From Alkalimonas collagenimarina (GTDB lineage: Bacteria > Pseudomonadota > Gammaproteobacteria > Enterobacterales > Alteromonadaceae), in assembly GCF_030717845.1 (NCBI RefSeq), contig NZ_JAUZVZ010000016.1, positions 17,645 through 81,644 on the forward strand: 64,000 bases of DNA, given 5' to 3'. Every line of letters begins with the position of its first letter. The stretch's first letter is position 1. Below, piece after piece: positions 16,110 through 25,925 of this stretch. Position numbers and translations under genes: made by a program. The notes below the pieces were generated by a model. It was not told the origin of the DNA. It searched no databases and saw only the letters and a program-made list of their open reading frames with translations.

Positions 16110-17525
16110 ATGCATCCCCAATTCATTCACCATGGCGCCGTTAATGGCGTCACAGGTTCTTGCCATGAGTATGTGATTGCTGAGCAGTACAGCGTTCTGG
16201 TTGATTGTGGTTTGTTTCAGGGCGATGAAACCGCTGCTGGTGGTTCTGCTGGTTCACCCAGCATAGAGTTCGATTTGTCTCGGGTACAGGCGCTACTGGT
16301 GACCCATGTGCACATTGATCATGTCGGGCGTATTCCGTATTTACTGGCGGCTGGTTTTCGCGGGCCAATTTACTGCACGGAAGCCTCAGCTGCGTTGCTG
16401 CCACTGGTACTGGAAGATGCCTTAAAAGTGGGTGTCACACGCGATGCCAAGCTGATTAAGACGTTTTTAAAGGTGCTGCAGCGGCAGTTGGTGCCTTGTC
16501 GCTATAAAGAGTGGTGTGATTTACCATCACCGCCTGCTGGCTCGAAGGGGTTGCAAGCACAGGTGCGTTTTCAGGTGGCTGGCCATATTCTGGGATCGGC
16601 CTATCTGGAAATACGGCATCGCATCGCCAGCAAGCAGCCCTGGTTTTATACGGTGTTTTCTGGCGATCTGGGAGCGCCACACACCCCCTTGTTGCCAGCG
16701 CCAAAGCCGCCCTATAAAGCTGATGTCGTGGTGTTGGAAAGCACCTATGGTGATCGTGAGCATGAAGACAGGCGCAAGCGCAGTCAGCGGTTGCAACAAA
16801 CCTTGCTGCATGCATTACAAGATAATGGCACTGTGTTGTTTCCGGCTTTTAGTATTGGCCGTACCCAGGAGTTGTTGTACGAACTGGAAGGGCTGATCCA
16901 CCGTTTGCGCGGACAGAAAATTCATCAGCATTTACGCTGGGATGAACTGCAGGTGATTGTAGATTCACCGTTGGCGGCTCGGTTTACGGCGGCGTATCGG
17001 CAATTGAAGCCACACTGGGATGCGGAAGCAAAAAAACGGCTGCGCCAGGGTCGTCATCCGCTTAACTTTGAGCAATTAATCACGGTGGATAGTGCTGCCG
17101 GGCATCACCAATTGGTGCAACGCTTAGCGCAAAGTCGCTTGCCCGCTGTAGTGATCGCCGCCAGTGGAATGTGCGAAGGTGGCCGTGTGGTGAACTATCT
17201 GAAGCAAATGCTGCCTGACCCTGTGCATCAGGTGGTGTTTGTCGGTTATCAGGCACGCGGTACACTTGGCGCTGCTATTTTGCGTTATGGCAACCGGCCG
17301 GATGGTTATGCCATGATAGATGGTGAAAAAATCTCTATTCGGGCTGAAATTATCAGCTTGGGAGGCTATTCAGCCCATGCTGATAAAAAAGATTTGTTAA
17401 ACTTTGTTGGCCGGATGCGGCATAAACCCACCGAAGTGCGTATAGTGCATGGTGATGAGCCGGCCAAGCAAAGTTTACGTCATTCATTTTTAGTTCAAAA
17501 TATTAATGCTATTATTGCGCGCTAG
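16110..17525 (+). CDS. Metallo-beta-lactamase/beta-CASP family ribonuclease-like protein
   Basis: MBL-fold hydrolase with beta-CASP insertion and RNA-specificity (RMMBL) tail, related to CPSF73/Ysh1-type exonucleases. In the 471-residue form, HVHIDHVGR at 66-74 is the zinc-binding HxHxDH motif. FSGDLG near 190 and ESTYGDREHE near 220 supply further metal/active-site residues; SGMCEGGRVV near 355 and GGYSAHADKKDLL near 420 are C-terminal beta-CASP/RMMBL motifs. I start at ATG 16110 with AAAAAGGA just upstream; an in-frame GTG at 16083 has no ribosome site. Bacterial members are poorly characterised. Nothing in the sequence links it mechanistically to sugar synthesis. Confidence 0.88.
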   Translation: MHPQFIHHGAVNGVTGSCHEYVIAEQYSVLVDCGLFQGDETAAGGSAGSPSIEFDLSRVQALLVTHVHIDHVGRIPYLLAAGFRGPIYCTEASAALLPLVLEDALKVGVTRDAKLIKTFLKVLQRQLVPCRYKEWCDLPSPPAGSKGLQAQVRFQVAGHILGSAYLEIRHRIASKQPWFYTVFSGDLGAPHTPLLPAPKPPYKADVVVLESTYGDREHEDRRKRSQRLQQTLLHALQDNGTVLFPAFSIGRTQELLYELEGLIHRLRGQKIHQHLRWDELQVIVDSPLAARFTAAYRQLKPHWDAEAKKRLRQGRHPLNFEQLITVDSAAGHHQLVQRLAQSRLPAVVIAASGMCEGGRVVNYLKQMLPDPVHQVVFVGYQARGTLGAAILRYGNRPDGYAMIDGEKISIRAEIISLGGYSAHADKKDLLNFVGRMRHKPTEVRIVHGDEPAKQSLRHSFLVQNINAIIAR

Positions 17526-17555
17526 TCATTCTTACATTAGGGAAAACAGCAGATA

Positions 17556-18731
17556 ATGTCGGGTTTAAATATCGCCATAGCCGGGACAGGTTATGTGGGC
17601 TTATCGAATGCCATGCTACTAGCACAGCACAATAAGGTGATCGCTGTGGATATCGTGGCAGAAAAAGTGGCCATGTTAAATGCGGGCCAGTCGCCGATTG
17701 ATGATGCTGAGATTGCAGACTTTCTTACCAATAAGCCTCTAAACTTTCAAGCCACGATGGATAAAGCTGCCGCTTACAGCCATGCAGACTTTGTTATTAT
17801 TGCTACTCCGACGGATTACGACCCTGAAACCAACTTTTTTAATACCAGTAGCGTTGAGGCTGTGATCCGGGACGTGATGCAAGTGAACCCTTCGGCAGTG
17901 ATGATCATTAAATCCACGGTTCCGGTTGGCTTTACTGCGAATTTACGCAAAAAAATGACAACCGATAATCTGATTTTTTCGCCCGAATTCCTCCGGGAAG
18001 GCCGGGCTTTGTACGATAACCTGTATCCATCGCGTATTATTGTGGGGGAACGCTCTGAGCGAGCTCAGCGCTTTGCTGACTTGTTGTGCCAAGGTGCTAT
18101 CAAGCAGGATATTCCGGTACTGTTTACCGACAATACCGAAGCCGAAGCCATTAAATTGTTTTCCAATACCTATTTGGCGATGCGGGTTGCTTACTTTAAC
18201 GAGCTTGATAGCTATGCTGAGAGTCATGGTCTGGATTCACGGCAAATTATTGATGGTGTTGGGCTCGACCCTCGTATTGGCAATCATTACAATAACCCTA
18301 GCTTTGGTTATGGCGGCTATTGTTTGCCAAAAGATACCAAGCAGCTGCTGGCCAATTATCAGGATGTACCAAACAACATTATTCAGGCGATTGTTGATGC
18401 GAATCGTACCCGCAAAGATTACATTGCTGAAGCCATTCTAAAGCGTAAGCCCAAGGTAGTCGGTGTTTACCGGTTAGTGATGAAGACTGGTTCTGATAAC
18501 TTCAGAGCCTCAGCGATTCAGGGCATCATGAAGCGCATTAAGGCCAAAGGCATTGAAGTGATCGTGTTTGAGCCTGAATTGCAGGTTGATTCATTTTATC
18601 ATTCCCGGGTGATCCGTGACCTGAACGAATTTAAACAGCTATCTGATGTGATTGTTGCCAACCGGCGTAGCGATGCATTAAGTGATGTTGCTGAGAAAGT
18701 ATATACCCGGGATTTGTTCGGGAACGACTAA
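17556..18731 (+). CDS. ugd: UDP-glucose 6-dehydrogenase
   Basis: Oxidises UDP-glucose to UDP-glucuronate with two NAD+, feeding acidic sugars into polysaccharide. The 391 residues match the short Ugd type of E. coli. NAD-binding [11 protein letters not shown] is at about 10-20, KSTVPVGFT near 116, FSPEFLREG near 143, and the catalytic Cys lies in [10 protein letters not shown] near 250. It follows the beta-CASP gene by 30 bases and precedes galU, which makes its substrate, by 11. Confidence 0.95.
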   Translation: MSGLNIAIAGTGYVGLSNAMLLAQHNKVIAVDIVAEKVAMLNAGQSPIDDAEIADFLTNKPLNFQATMDKAAAYSHADFVIIATPTDYDPETNFFNTSSVEAVIRDVMQVNPSAVMIIKSTVPVGFTANLRKKMTTDNLIFSPEFLREGRALYDNLYPSRIIVGERSERAQRFADLLCQGAIKQDIPVLFTDNTEAEAIKLFSNTYLAMRVAYFNELDSYAESHGLDSRQIIDGVGLDPRIGNHYNNPSFGYGGYCLPKDTKQLLANYQDVPNNIIQAIVDANRTRKDYIAEAILKRKPKVVGVYRLVMKTGSDNFRASAIQGIMKRIKAKGIEVIVFEPELQVDSFYHSRVIRDLNEFKQLSDVIVANRRSDALSDVAEKVYTRDLFGND

Positions 18732-18742
18732 AAGGGAGTCTT

Positions 18743-19666
18743 ATGAACGTCGAAAAAGCTGTGATCCCCGTTGCGGGATTAGGAACCAGGATGTTACCTG
18801 CCACCAAAGCTATCCCGAAGGAAATGCTGCCTGTGGTTGATAAACCATTGATCCAGTATGTGGTCAAGGAGTGCATTGCGGCCGGTATTAAGCATATTGT
18901 ACTGGTGACGCATTCGTCTAAAAACTCGATTGAAAACCACTTTGACAAAAGCTTTGAGCTGGAGTCGATGTTAGAAAAGCGGGTGAAGCGTCAGTTGCTG
19001 GATGAAGTGCAAGGGATCTGCCCGAAAGATGTCACTATCATGCATGTTCGTCAGGGGGAAGCCAAAGGGTTAGGGCATGCTGTACTTTGTGCGTTACCGT
19101 TAATTGGTGAATCACCATTTGCTGTGGTGTTACCTGATGTATTGGTCGATGGATACGACAGCGATTTACGCAAAGATAACCTGGCAAAAATGGTACAGCT
19201 CTTTGCTGAAAGTGGGACCAGTCAGGTTATGGTCGAGCCGGTACCTATTGAAAGCGTCAGTAGCTATGGTGTGGCCGATGTCGCAGGGCATCAGTTGATG
19301 ACGAATCAGTCATCGCGCATGACCGCGATTGTGGAAAAACCAAAGCAAGAAGAAGCACCGTCCAATTTGGCGGTTGTTGGTCGCTATGTGTTCAGTGCTA
19401 ACATTTGGCCTTGCCTGAAAAAAACACCAGTTGGGGCAGGTGATGAAATTCAGTTAACCGACGCCATTGCCATGCTGATGGAGAAAGAAGCGGTTAATGC
19501 CTATCACATTGCCGGTCGAAGTCACGATTGCGGTAATAAATTAGGATATATGGCTGCTTTTGTCGAGTATGGCATGCGTGACCCTGTTTTAGGAGCGGAG
19601 TTTCGGCAGTTTTTACAGCGGTTGCTTGTCGAAAAGCCACTCTTACCTGAGGATGCGGCATCTTGA
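18743..19666 (+). CDS. galU: UTP-glucose-1-phosphate uridylyltransferase
   Basis: Makes UDP-glucose from UTP and glucose-1-phosphate. The 307 residues carry the nucleotide-binding [20 protein letters not shown] near 10-28, [10 protein letters not shown] near 32, and the VEKP metal/sugar-binding region near 200. Length fits GalU. AAGGGAG precedes the ATG. It sits directly after ugd, so the two enzymes form a short route from glucose-1-phosphate to UDP-glucuronate. Confidence 0.96.
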   Translation: MNVEKAVIPVAGLGTRMLPATKAIPKEMLPVVDKPLIQYVVKECIAAGIKHIVLVTHSSKNSIENHFDKSFELESMLEKRVKRQLLDEVQGICPKDVTIMHVRQGEAKGLGHAVLCALPLIGESPFAVVLPDVLVDGYDSDLRKDNLAKMVQLFAESGTSQVMVEPVPIESVSSYGVADVAGHQLMTNQSSRMTAIVEKPKQEEAPSNLAVVGRYVFSANIWPCLKKTPVGAGDEIQLTDAIAMLMEKEAVNAYHIAGRSHDCGNKLGYMAAFVEYGMRDPVLGAEFRQFLQRLLVEKPLLPEDAAS

Positions 19667-19681
19667 TGCCGCGCCAGAGTT

Positions 19682-19709
19682 TTGCGCAAAGATAACTTTA
19701 CGTTATACT
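19682..19709 (+). promoter_or_regulatory. Predicted promoter for the FlaA1/CapD-like gene
   Basis: TTGCGC (19682-19687) and TATACT (19704-19709) are 16 bases apart, 40 bases before the GTG start. The -10 is 5 of 6 consensus. Confidence 0.5.
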
Positions 19710-19749
19710 CTCGCTGTTTTGTTTTGCATTGGGCCTTTGGAGAATCATT

Positions 19750-21729
19750 GTGCTGAGCTGGTTATTAAACCTTCCGCGTTCGTTTAAACGTATTATTTTG
19801 GTGTGCGCCGACATTGGTTTTCTGATGTTTTCTTTGGTCGTCGCTTACTTTCTGACCCAAAATGGCTCTATGGTCTCGGTGCCTGATATCGCCTTGTCTT
19901 TTGCTATATCGTTACCTATCACCTTGTTTATTTTTACAAAGTTGGGACTTTATCGTGCGGTGATACGGTACATTGGTCAGCATGCGCTGGGTGCGGTGTT
20001 GGCCGGTATTGTTTCCAGCGCTTTTGTACTGACCTTATTGTTTGCAGTGTTTCACGTTGAAGATAAAGGCAATCTCATTTTTGTATACGCCTTGATTGCA
20101 TTGTTGACATCCGGCGGTAGCCGTTTGTTGGCCCGGATGTTTTTGGTGCAACGCAATAATGCACATAAAGAGCGGGTACTGATTTATGGCGCAGGCTCAG
20201 CTGGCCGGCAACTGGCTTTGTCACTGTTTAATGGTGAGCAGTACCATCCGGTGTTGTTTGTTGATGATGATGCAACCTTACAGCGCTCGACTATTTTGGG
20301 TATTCCGGTTGGTAACCCGGTTCATATTGCCAGCCTGGCGAAAGCGTACAGCATCAATCGTGTTTTACTCGCAATTCCTTCCGTTGGGCGCTCCCGCCGC
20401 CGGGATGTGTTGGATAAACTGGAAGAGTTGCCAGTGCCTGTGCAGTCCATTCCCGGCATGAGTGACTTGGTGGATGGTGCCATGCGCATCGATGAGTTGC
20501 AGGATGTAAAAATTGAAGACTTGCTGGGGCGTGACGCAGTATCTCCTAAATTGAAGTTAATGCATGCCAATATTCGCGGTAAAGTCGTCATGGTTACCGG
20601 AGCCGGTGGTTCTATTGGTTCAGAGCTCTGTCGTCAAATTATCCACTACGAACCCAAAAGTCTGATCTTGTTTGAGATCTCAGAGTATGCGTTGTACAGC
20701 ATAGAGCAGGAGATTTCGTCCATTATCAGTAAAGAGCAGTTGGATATTGAGCTACTGCCCATGATGGGAACGGTTCAGCGCCGCAGCCGGATTGAAACGG
20801 TGATGAAGAGCTTTTCAGTACAAACCGTTTACCATGCCGCAGCCTATAAACATGTGCCCTTGGTGGAATACAATGTGGTGGAAGGGGTTCGTAACAATGT
20901 TTTTGGTACCTGGTATGCTGCTGAAGCTGCTATAGCGGCTGGGGTAGAAAATTTTGTATTGATTTCAACCGATAAAGCAGTGCGGCCAACCAATGTGATG
21001 GGGGCATCCAAGCGCCTGGCTGAGCTGGTGCTGCAGGCATTGTCGCAACGCCAGAGCTACACTCGTTTTTGCATGGTACGTTTTGGTAATGTGCTTGGTT
21101 CCTCTGGCTCAGTGGTACCGCTGTTTCGTGAGCAAATCCGTCGTGGTGGTCCGGTAACCGTGACTCACAAAGAAATTATCCGTTATTTTATGACCATCCC
21201 GGAAGCGGCTCAGTTGGTGATTCAGGCCGGGGCTATGGGGCAAGGTGGTGATGTTTTCGTATTGGATATGGGGGAGCCGGTACGGATTGCTGATTTAGCC
21301 AAGCGAATGATCCATTTGATGGGTCTGGAAGTCAAAGATGCTCAACATCCAAATGGTGATATCGAAATTCGTTATACGGGGCTACGGCCGGGTGAAAAAC
21401 TGTATGAAGAACTATTGATTGGTGAAAATGTTCGACAAACAGATCATCCTCGTATAATGGCGGCGGATGAAATTTGCCTGGATTGGAGCGAAATGATGCC
21501 ATTGTTGCAGGAATTGGATCACCACTGCCATCATTTCTCAGTAAAGAGTATTATTCAGTTGTTACGTAATGCTCCTGCTGAGTTCTTTTATCAGGAAGCT
21601 CCGAGTGATCTGGTGTACAATGTGACTAATTCGCAGGCCACAGATGAGCTAACCGGGCCAACCTTGTTGGTCGATAATGTTGCCAAACCAGCGGTGATGA
21701 ATGAAGTTGAAGCTAAGTTGGCCCCCTAA
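19750..21729 (+). CDS. FlaA1/CapD/WbpM-type UDP-sugar 4,6-dehydratase
   Basis: Membrane-bound nucleotide-sugar dehydratase, typically acting on UDP-GlcNAc to give 4-keto-6-deoxy sugars such as precursors of QuiNAc or bacillosamine. About 659 residues: four N-terminal membrane helices (to ~115), a first Rossmann-like domain with YGAGSAGRQLALSL near 145, and a second with VTGAGGSIGSELCRQI near 285. ISTDKAV near 400 and RFGNVLGSSGSVVPLF near 450 match the SDR catalytic core. I start at GTG 19750 with GGAGA 6-11 bases upstream; a TTG at 19729 lacks one. It would supply the substrate for the WbpV-like reductase at 13951 if that assignment holds. Confidence 0.92.
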   Translation: MLSWLLNLPRSFKRIILVCADIGFLMFSLVVAYFLTQNGSMVSVPDIALSFAISLPITLFIFTKLGLYRAVIRYIGQHALGAVLAGIVSSAFVLTLLFAVFHVEDKGNLIFVYALIALLTSGGSRLLARMFLVQRNNAHKERVLIYGAGSAGRQLALSLFNGEQYHPVLFVDDDATLQRSTILGIPVGNPVHIASLAKAYSINRVLLAIPSVGRSRRRDVLDKLEELPVPVQSIPGMSDLVDGAMRIDELQDVKIEDLLGRDAVSPKLKLMHANIRGKVVMVTGAGGSIGSELCRQIIHYEPKSLILFEISEYALYSIEQEISSIISKEQLDIELLPMMGTVQRRSRIETVMKSFSVQTVYHAAAYKHVPLVEYNVVEGVRNNVFGTWYAAEAAIAAGVENFVLISTDKAVRPTNVMGASKRLAELVLQALSQRQSYTRFCMVRFGNVLGSSGSVVPLFREQIRRGGPVTVTHKEIIRYFMTIPEAAQLVIQAGAMGQGGDVFVLDMGEPVRIADLAKRMIHLMGLEVKDAQHPNGDIEIRYTGLRPGEKLYEELLIGENVRQTDHPRIMAADEICLDWSEMMPLLQELDHHCHHFSVKSIIQLLRNAPAEFFYQEAPSDLVYNVTNSQATDELTGPTLLVDNVAKPAVMNEVEAKLAP

Positions 21730-21772
21730 CTTGTTATGAAATGTAAATATTCAGATTTTCAGCGTGAAGTGC

Positions 21773-21801
21773 TTGTTTTTAGCCACTCTATCGTTTACTC
21801 T
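21773..21801 (+). promoter_or_regulatory. Possible promoter for gfcA/yjbE-like gene
   Basis: TTGTTT and TACTCT are 17 bases apart, 40 bases before the ATG. Both boxes are weak, so the call is tentative. Confidence 0.3.
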
Positions 21802-21841
21802 AATCACATTATTCGTAATGCAATCATTTGAGGGATCTTTA

Positions 21842-22168
21842 ATGAAAAAAGTATTTATTGCAATGGCAGCTACTCTGGCATTCACTGCTGGTAGTGTTGC
21901 TGCTCAAGACCAGGCTGGCGGAAGCGCCGCTGGTGCTTTTGGTGATGTTAAAACTGAACATGTTGTGGCTGGTGTTGTTGGTGTTGCAGTTGCTGCAGCT
22001 ATCATCTCTAACAGCCGTAGTACGTCTATTGATGACGGCGGCGGTGAAGATTGTGGTCCGGGTGAAGAGCTGGTTGACGGCGAGTGTCAGCCAATTGAAC
22101 CACCAGTGACTGGCACAGTTACCGGCACCGGTACTGGCACCATGACAGTAACGACCACTGGCGGCTAA
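21842..22168 (+). CDS. GfcA/YjbE-type small secreted protein
   Basis: About 108 residues. A signal peptide (MKKVFIAMAATLAFTAGSVAA) is followed by a Gly/Ala-rich hydrophobic stretch (VVAGVVGVAVAAAII, about 45-60), an acidic turn with two Cys, and a Thr/Gly tail of repeated TGT units. Layout and position before GfcB-, GfcC- and GfcD-like genes match GfcA/YjbE of the group 4 capsule/yjb operons, whose first product is a small Thr-rich protein of unknown activity. ATG 21842 has GAGGGA 7-12 bases upstream; an upstream in-frame ATG at 21764 lacks one and would bury the signal peptide. A terminator hairpin follows before gfcB. Confidence 0.72.
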   Translation: MKKVFIAMAATLAFTAGSVAAQDQAGGSAAGAFGDVKTEHVVAGVVGVAVAAAIISNSRSTSIDDGGGEDCGPGEELVDGECQPIEPPVTGTVTGTGTGTMTVTTTGG

Positions 22169-22191
22169 GCTCGTTTCAGTGTTGATTATTT

Positions 22192-22215
22192 AAGCCGCCT
22201 TACAGGCGGCTTTTT
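22192..22215 (+). terminator. Intra-operon terminator/attenuator after gfcA-like gene
   Basis: AAGCCGCCT and AGGCGGCTT form a 9-bp stem around TAC, with five T at the end. It lies between the small secreted protein and the gfcB-like gene, so downstream genes would be expressed at a lower level. Confidence 0.82.
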
Positions 22216-22297
22216 AATGCGTATTGCTTTGATGAACTCAGGATGAATAAGCTTTGAAAAGCTATGTTTTCGTGAGTTCTATTTGGTTGAGCTTTAA

Positions 22298-23002
22298 ATG
22301 GATGCAACGTTGAAACGATTTTTTTTCCGGCTCATTGCGGTGTCAGGCCTGGCGAGTATGGTGTTGGCGTGTGGCGGCACACCAAGGGTCTATTATAATG
22401 ATTTGAAAACAGCTTTTTCTACCACACCTGATGTCGAGCTGACCTTGGATCAGGTTCAAAGCTCCTCTTATGACTTGCTGTATGTTCGTGTGAATGATGG
22501 CCCGCGTGTGGCTTTAACACTGGCTTTTCTTGAGCATGGTCAGCATAAATGGGTTTCTGCTGATTCAGCCGTTCTGGTGCTGGAGCAAGGACGATTGGTT
22601 CGTAGTGCGAATTTCACTACTGAGCTGAACTTTGTCAGCAATACTCACTCAGACCCACTGAAACAAGGACCTGATCAGTTAGCTCAAGCCGCCTCTTGGC
22701 TTCGGTTGGTGGATTGGGGGATGGGTGCGAGTGGTTATGCCATGGAGTCTGGTTTTCGTGAAGTGAAAATGGAAACATTACAACTGTTTGAGCAGGCGAT
22801 CCCGACCCGGGTATTTGTTGAAACGGTTCACTTGCCGGATATTGACAAAAGCTTTCAAAATTACTTCTGGTTTGACGCCCAAAGTGGCTTGTTAGTCAAA
22901 AGTGAGCAACAACTAACCCATCAAGGACCTACGTTGGAATTTACTTATATAAGTCCGTTGGCCCGGCAGCTTAAAATGGTCATTGAGTCGCCTTCACCAT
23001 GA
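22298..23002 (+). CDS. YjbF/GfcB-family lipoprotein
   Basis: The 234-residue protein has a lipoprotein signal with lipobox VLAC (Cys near 25) followed by GG. The mature part has the family's YNDLKTAF start and alternating beta-strand pattern seen in YjbF/GfcB, used in capsule and exopolysaccharide secretion. Its stop overlaps the next start by 4 bases (ATGA). The signal and order support periplasmic location; the exact molecular role is not established for the family. Confidence 0.83.
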   Translation: MDATLKRFFFRLIAVSGLASMVLACGGTPRVYYNDLKTAFSTTPDVELTLDQVQSSSYDLLYVRVNDGPRVALTLAFLEHGQHKWVSADSAVLVLEQGRLVRSANFTTELNFVSNTHSDPLKQGPDQLAQAASWLRLVDWGMGASGYAMESGFREVKMETLQLFEQAIPTRVFVETVHLPDIDKSFQNYFWFDAQSGLLVKSEQQLTHQGPTLEFTYISPLARQLKMVIESPSP

Positions 23003-23775
23003 GATACTTCCGTTATACCTTATTACTTATCTTGATGTTGTCTACATCGAGTCTTGTTGCTTCTGATACGTCTGATCAATCAGTTTCGCAGATCGTTGTT
23101 GAGGTCCAGCTCGGTGATCAGCTTCTGCAGTTTACCGAGCAGCCACGGTTACTTGATGTATTGCAGTATGCAATTACGAATGCCAGTACCTATTGGCCCG
23201 CAGCTAGCTTGCATCGGCGGGATGAGCGTATGCAGGAGAAGCAGCAGCAATTTTTGCAGCAACTACAGCAACTACGCGATCATTACCAGACGAAAAAGCA
23301 ACAACACAAAGCGAATGCGATTCAGTTGTTGTATTTGCAAGTTCGGCAATGGCGGGTTGCGTCTCGGATCCCTATCGTCATTGATGTAGACAAAGCCCGT
23401 ACCCAGTTGGCATTTAATCCACAATTGGATGAGGGAGCGTATTATTTATCAGTTCCTACACGCCCTCGCGTGATACACCCGATTGGTTTGTATCAAGAGG
23501 CGGCACCGATGCAGCATCAACGAGCTACGCCTGCTAAGGACTATTTGGTGTCTGGTTATCGGTTACCGCTTTCGGCGCGGAGCCATGTATGGATACTGCA
23601 GCCTGATGCGACGGTGAAGCAGGTTGGTGTTGCCTACTGGAATCGTCAGTATGATGAGTTGCAACCTGGCGCGCAGCTGTTGATCCCCTTTGCTCCGCGA
23701 GCGTTACCGCGTGCTTACCGTCATTTAAACGATGATTTATTAGAACTTGCGCTTCATAGGATAGTGGTTGAATGA
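22999..23775 (+). CDS. GfcC/YjbG-family capsule biosynthesis protein
   Basis: Periplasmic protein of 258 residues with signal peptide (about 1-22). The Q-rich helical stretch at about 75-115 and the C-terminal region (SGYRLPLSARSHVWILQPD near 175, then GAQLLIPF) match GfcC/YjbG, which contain beta-grasp (SLBB-like) domains resembling Wza. Overlaps both neighbours by 4 bases, so all three genes should be translated together. It is thought to help polymer export. Confidence 0.83.
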   Translation: MRYFRYTLLLILMLSTSSLVASDTSDQSVSQIVVEVQLGDQLLQFTEQPRLLDVLQYAITNASTYWPAASLHRRDERMQEKQQQFLQQLQQLRDHYQTKKQQHKANAIQLLYLQVRQWRVASRIPIVIDVDKARTQLAFNPQLDEGAYYLSVPTRPRVIHPIGLYQEAAPMQHQRATPAKDYLVSGYRLPLSARSHVWILQPDATVKQVGVAYWNRQYDELQPGAQLLIPFAPRALPRAYRHLNDDLLELALHRIVVE

Positions 23776-25868
23776 AAAAACGGATGTTGTCTGTTGCTAT
23801 TGGGCTTGCTTTGGCCCCATGGACGGCTGCCTTAGCAGAGAATGGGTTTACTTCGCGGGAGTTTTTCTTGTCAGAAGCAGCTCATGGTGGGACTGGTTTA
23901 ATTCAAACGCCAACAGCCCGTATGAAGCAAGCGGGTAGTTTCAGCATAAATTACTCTGATAACGAAGAGTATCGCTTCTGGTCCGCGAGCATACAGCTTT
24001 TTCCCTGGATGGAGTCGACGGTTCGGTACACCGATGTTCGTACCCAACTTTATAGCCCTTTTCCCGGCTTTAGTGGTGACCAGACTCTTAAAGATAAAGG
24101 CATTGATGTTAAGTTCCGTTTGCTGCAAGAGGATTACTGGTGGCCAGAACTCAGTGTGGGTTTTCGTGATTTTGGCGGTACCGGATTTTTTGACAGTGAG
24201 TTTATCAGTGCCAGCAAACGTTTTGGTAATCTGGACGTACATCTTGGCATGGGCTGGGGATATTTAGGGCGTTCCGATGATATCAGTAACCCCTTTTGTC
24301 AGCTTCGCGATTCCTTTTGTCGCCGAGGTGGTGGCTTTGGAGGCCGGGGCGGAAAAATTGATTATCAAAACTTTTTTAAAGGGCCAGTTGCTTTGTTTGG
24401 TGGCTTGGAATACCAGACGCCATGGCAGCCACTTCGATTAAAGCTTGAATACGAAGCTAATGATTACTCGCGTGATCGTGCAGGTGATATGGTGCAGGAT
24501 AGCCGTTGGAATGCTGCTGCGGTGTATCGTTGGAATAATCTGGATGTCAATCTGAACTATCAACGTGGCAATACGATGGGTTTTGGCGTGAGTTATGTGA
24601 TGAATTTTCATCAGTTGCAACAACCAAAAATTGATCGGGCACCACGTGATTTAATGGCAGAGCGACCCGTCGACGAGCGACCTGTAGATCGGCGCTTACG
24701 TGCAATGCTTCGTGCAGAGGCTGGCTATCTGGTCACAAAGTTAAAGGTGACTGATGAACAGGTCATCTTAGCCGGCTCTCAAGTGAAATACCGTGATTAC
24801 GATGAGTCCATCAACCGTATCGCCCGTATTTTGGCGACGGAGTTACCTGATACTGTAACTGAGTACCGCATTATTGAACAAGGCGGAACCTACCCAGTCT
24901 TGGAAACCGTGGTTAATGCCACCGAGTTTAAGGCTGCTGCACGCTATGAAAGTTTACAACCAGATATCCGGTCCACTTATATTCGTACCGCTCCAGCCAC
25001 TTATGACGGTACCGAATGGAACTATCAGGCGAGAAACCGTGGATTGGGTTATGGGCTTGAGACGTTTTGGCTGCAAATGTTCGGAAGCCCTGAAGCTTTT
25101 TATATGTTTCAGGGTGGTGTAATGCCATCGGTAGGTTATCGCTTAAATGAGCGGTTTAGTCTGAACGCAGTGGGGAAAATCACACTAGTTGAGAATTTTG
25201 ATAAATTTAATTTTACCGTGGATGCAGAGGATACGCCTCTGCCTCGTGTGAGGACCTACATCAGGGAATATGTAACTCGTAGCCGTTTTACCATGGAAGC
25301 ACTGTTTGCTAACTACGAGCAGCGCATATTGCCAGATGTTTATGCGCAGGCCTACGGTGGTTATCTGGAAACCATGTACGCAGGTGTTGGCACCGAGGTA
25401 CTGTATCGTCCTGTTGATAGTGCCTGGGCTATTGGCTTTGATCTCAACTATGTTCAGCAACGTTCATTCGAAAGTGATTTTGCTTTGCGTGATTACAAGG
25501 TATTGACTGGTCATGTTAACGTGTATTGGGAGCCTGAGTTTTTAGAGGACACTCGACTTACCTTCAATATTGGTCGTTATTTAGCCCGTGATACCGGCGT
25601 CACCTTTGATTTTACTAAACGATTTGATAGCGGTATTCAGGTTGGTGCTTTCGCTGCAATTACTAATGTGTCAGCTGAGGATTATGGTGAAGGTAGCTTT
25701 ACGAAAGGATTTTATCTGCAAATCCCATTTGATCTGATGTCGTTGCGGCCATCGCGTGGTGGTGGTTACATCCCATGGATCCCGATAGCTCGTGATGGAG
25801 GCCAACCGCTGAACCGGCCCAATAAGTTAATTGATAGCACTGAGCGACGTTCCCGGTTTGGTGGTTAA
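23772..25868 (+). CDS. YjbH/GfcD-family outer-membrane protein
   Basis: Large (698 residues) outer-membrane beta-barrel protein with signal peptide (about 1-22). GGTGLIQTPTARM near 40 is the YjbH-family opening. Repeated aromatic strands (for example VDVKFRLLQ, then WPELSVGFRDFGGTGFFDSEF) and a C-terminal barrel region with RSFESDFALRDYKVLTGHVN fit the family. It probably forms or gates an export channel for polysaccharide. Last gene of the gfcABCD-like operon; a hairpin follows the stop. Wza and Wzc homologues are not in this window. Confidence 0.87.
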   Translation: MKKRMLSVAIGLALAPWTAALAENGFTSREFFLSEAAHGGTGLIQTPTARMKQAGSFSINYSDNEEYRFWSASIQLFPWMESTVRYTDVRTQLYSPFPGFSGDQTLKDKGIDVKFRLLQEDYWWPELSVGFRDFGGTGFFDSEFISASKRFGNLDVHLGMGWGYLGRSDDISNPFCQLRDSFCRRGGGFGGRGGKIDYQNFFKGPVALFGGLEYQTPWQPLRLKLEYEANDYSRDRAGDMVQDSRWNAAAVYRWNNLDVNLNYQRGNTMGFGVSYVMNFHQLQQPKIDRAPRDLMAERPVDERPVDRRLRAMLRAEAGYLVTKLKVTDEQVILAGSQVKYRDYDESINRIARILATELPDTVTEYRIIEQGGTYPVLETVVNATEFKAAARYESLQPDIRSTYIRTAPATYDGTEWNYQARNRGLGYGLETFWLQMFGSPEAFYMFQGGVMPSVGYRLNERFSLNAVGKITLVENFDKFNFTVDAEDTPLPRVRTYIREYVTRSRFTMEALFANYEQRILPDVYAQAYGGYLETMYAGVGTEVLYRPVDSAWAIGFDLNYVQQRSFESDFALRDYKVLTGHVNVYWEPEFLEDTRLTFNIGRYLARDTGVTFDFTKRFDSGIQVGAFAAITNVSAEDYGEGSFTKGFYLQIPFDLMSLRPSRGGGYIPWIPIARDGGQPLNRPNKLIDSTERRSRFGG

Positions 25869-25895
25869 GCCTTACCGTAAGCCATGCATGGATGC

Positions 25896-25925
25896 AAATA
25901 CCGCTCTTTAGCGGTATTTCTTTTT
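25896..25925. terminator. Bidirectional terminator between gfcD-like gene and ylqF
   Basis: AAATACCGCT and AGCGGTATTT form a perfect 10-bp stem around CTTT, with T-rich sequence on the right. The right arm encodes the last residues of the convergent GTPase, so the hairpin is part of that gene's coding end. Confidence 0.8.

Noticed and set aside
16456..16896. Open frames on both strands within 16456-16896
   Set aside because: Shadows of the beta-CASP gene, whose motifs fix the true frame.
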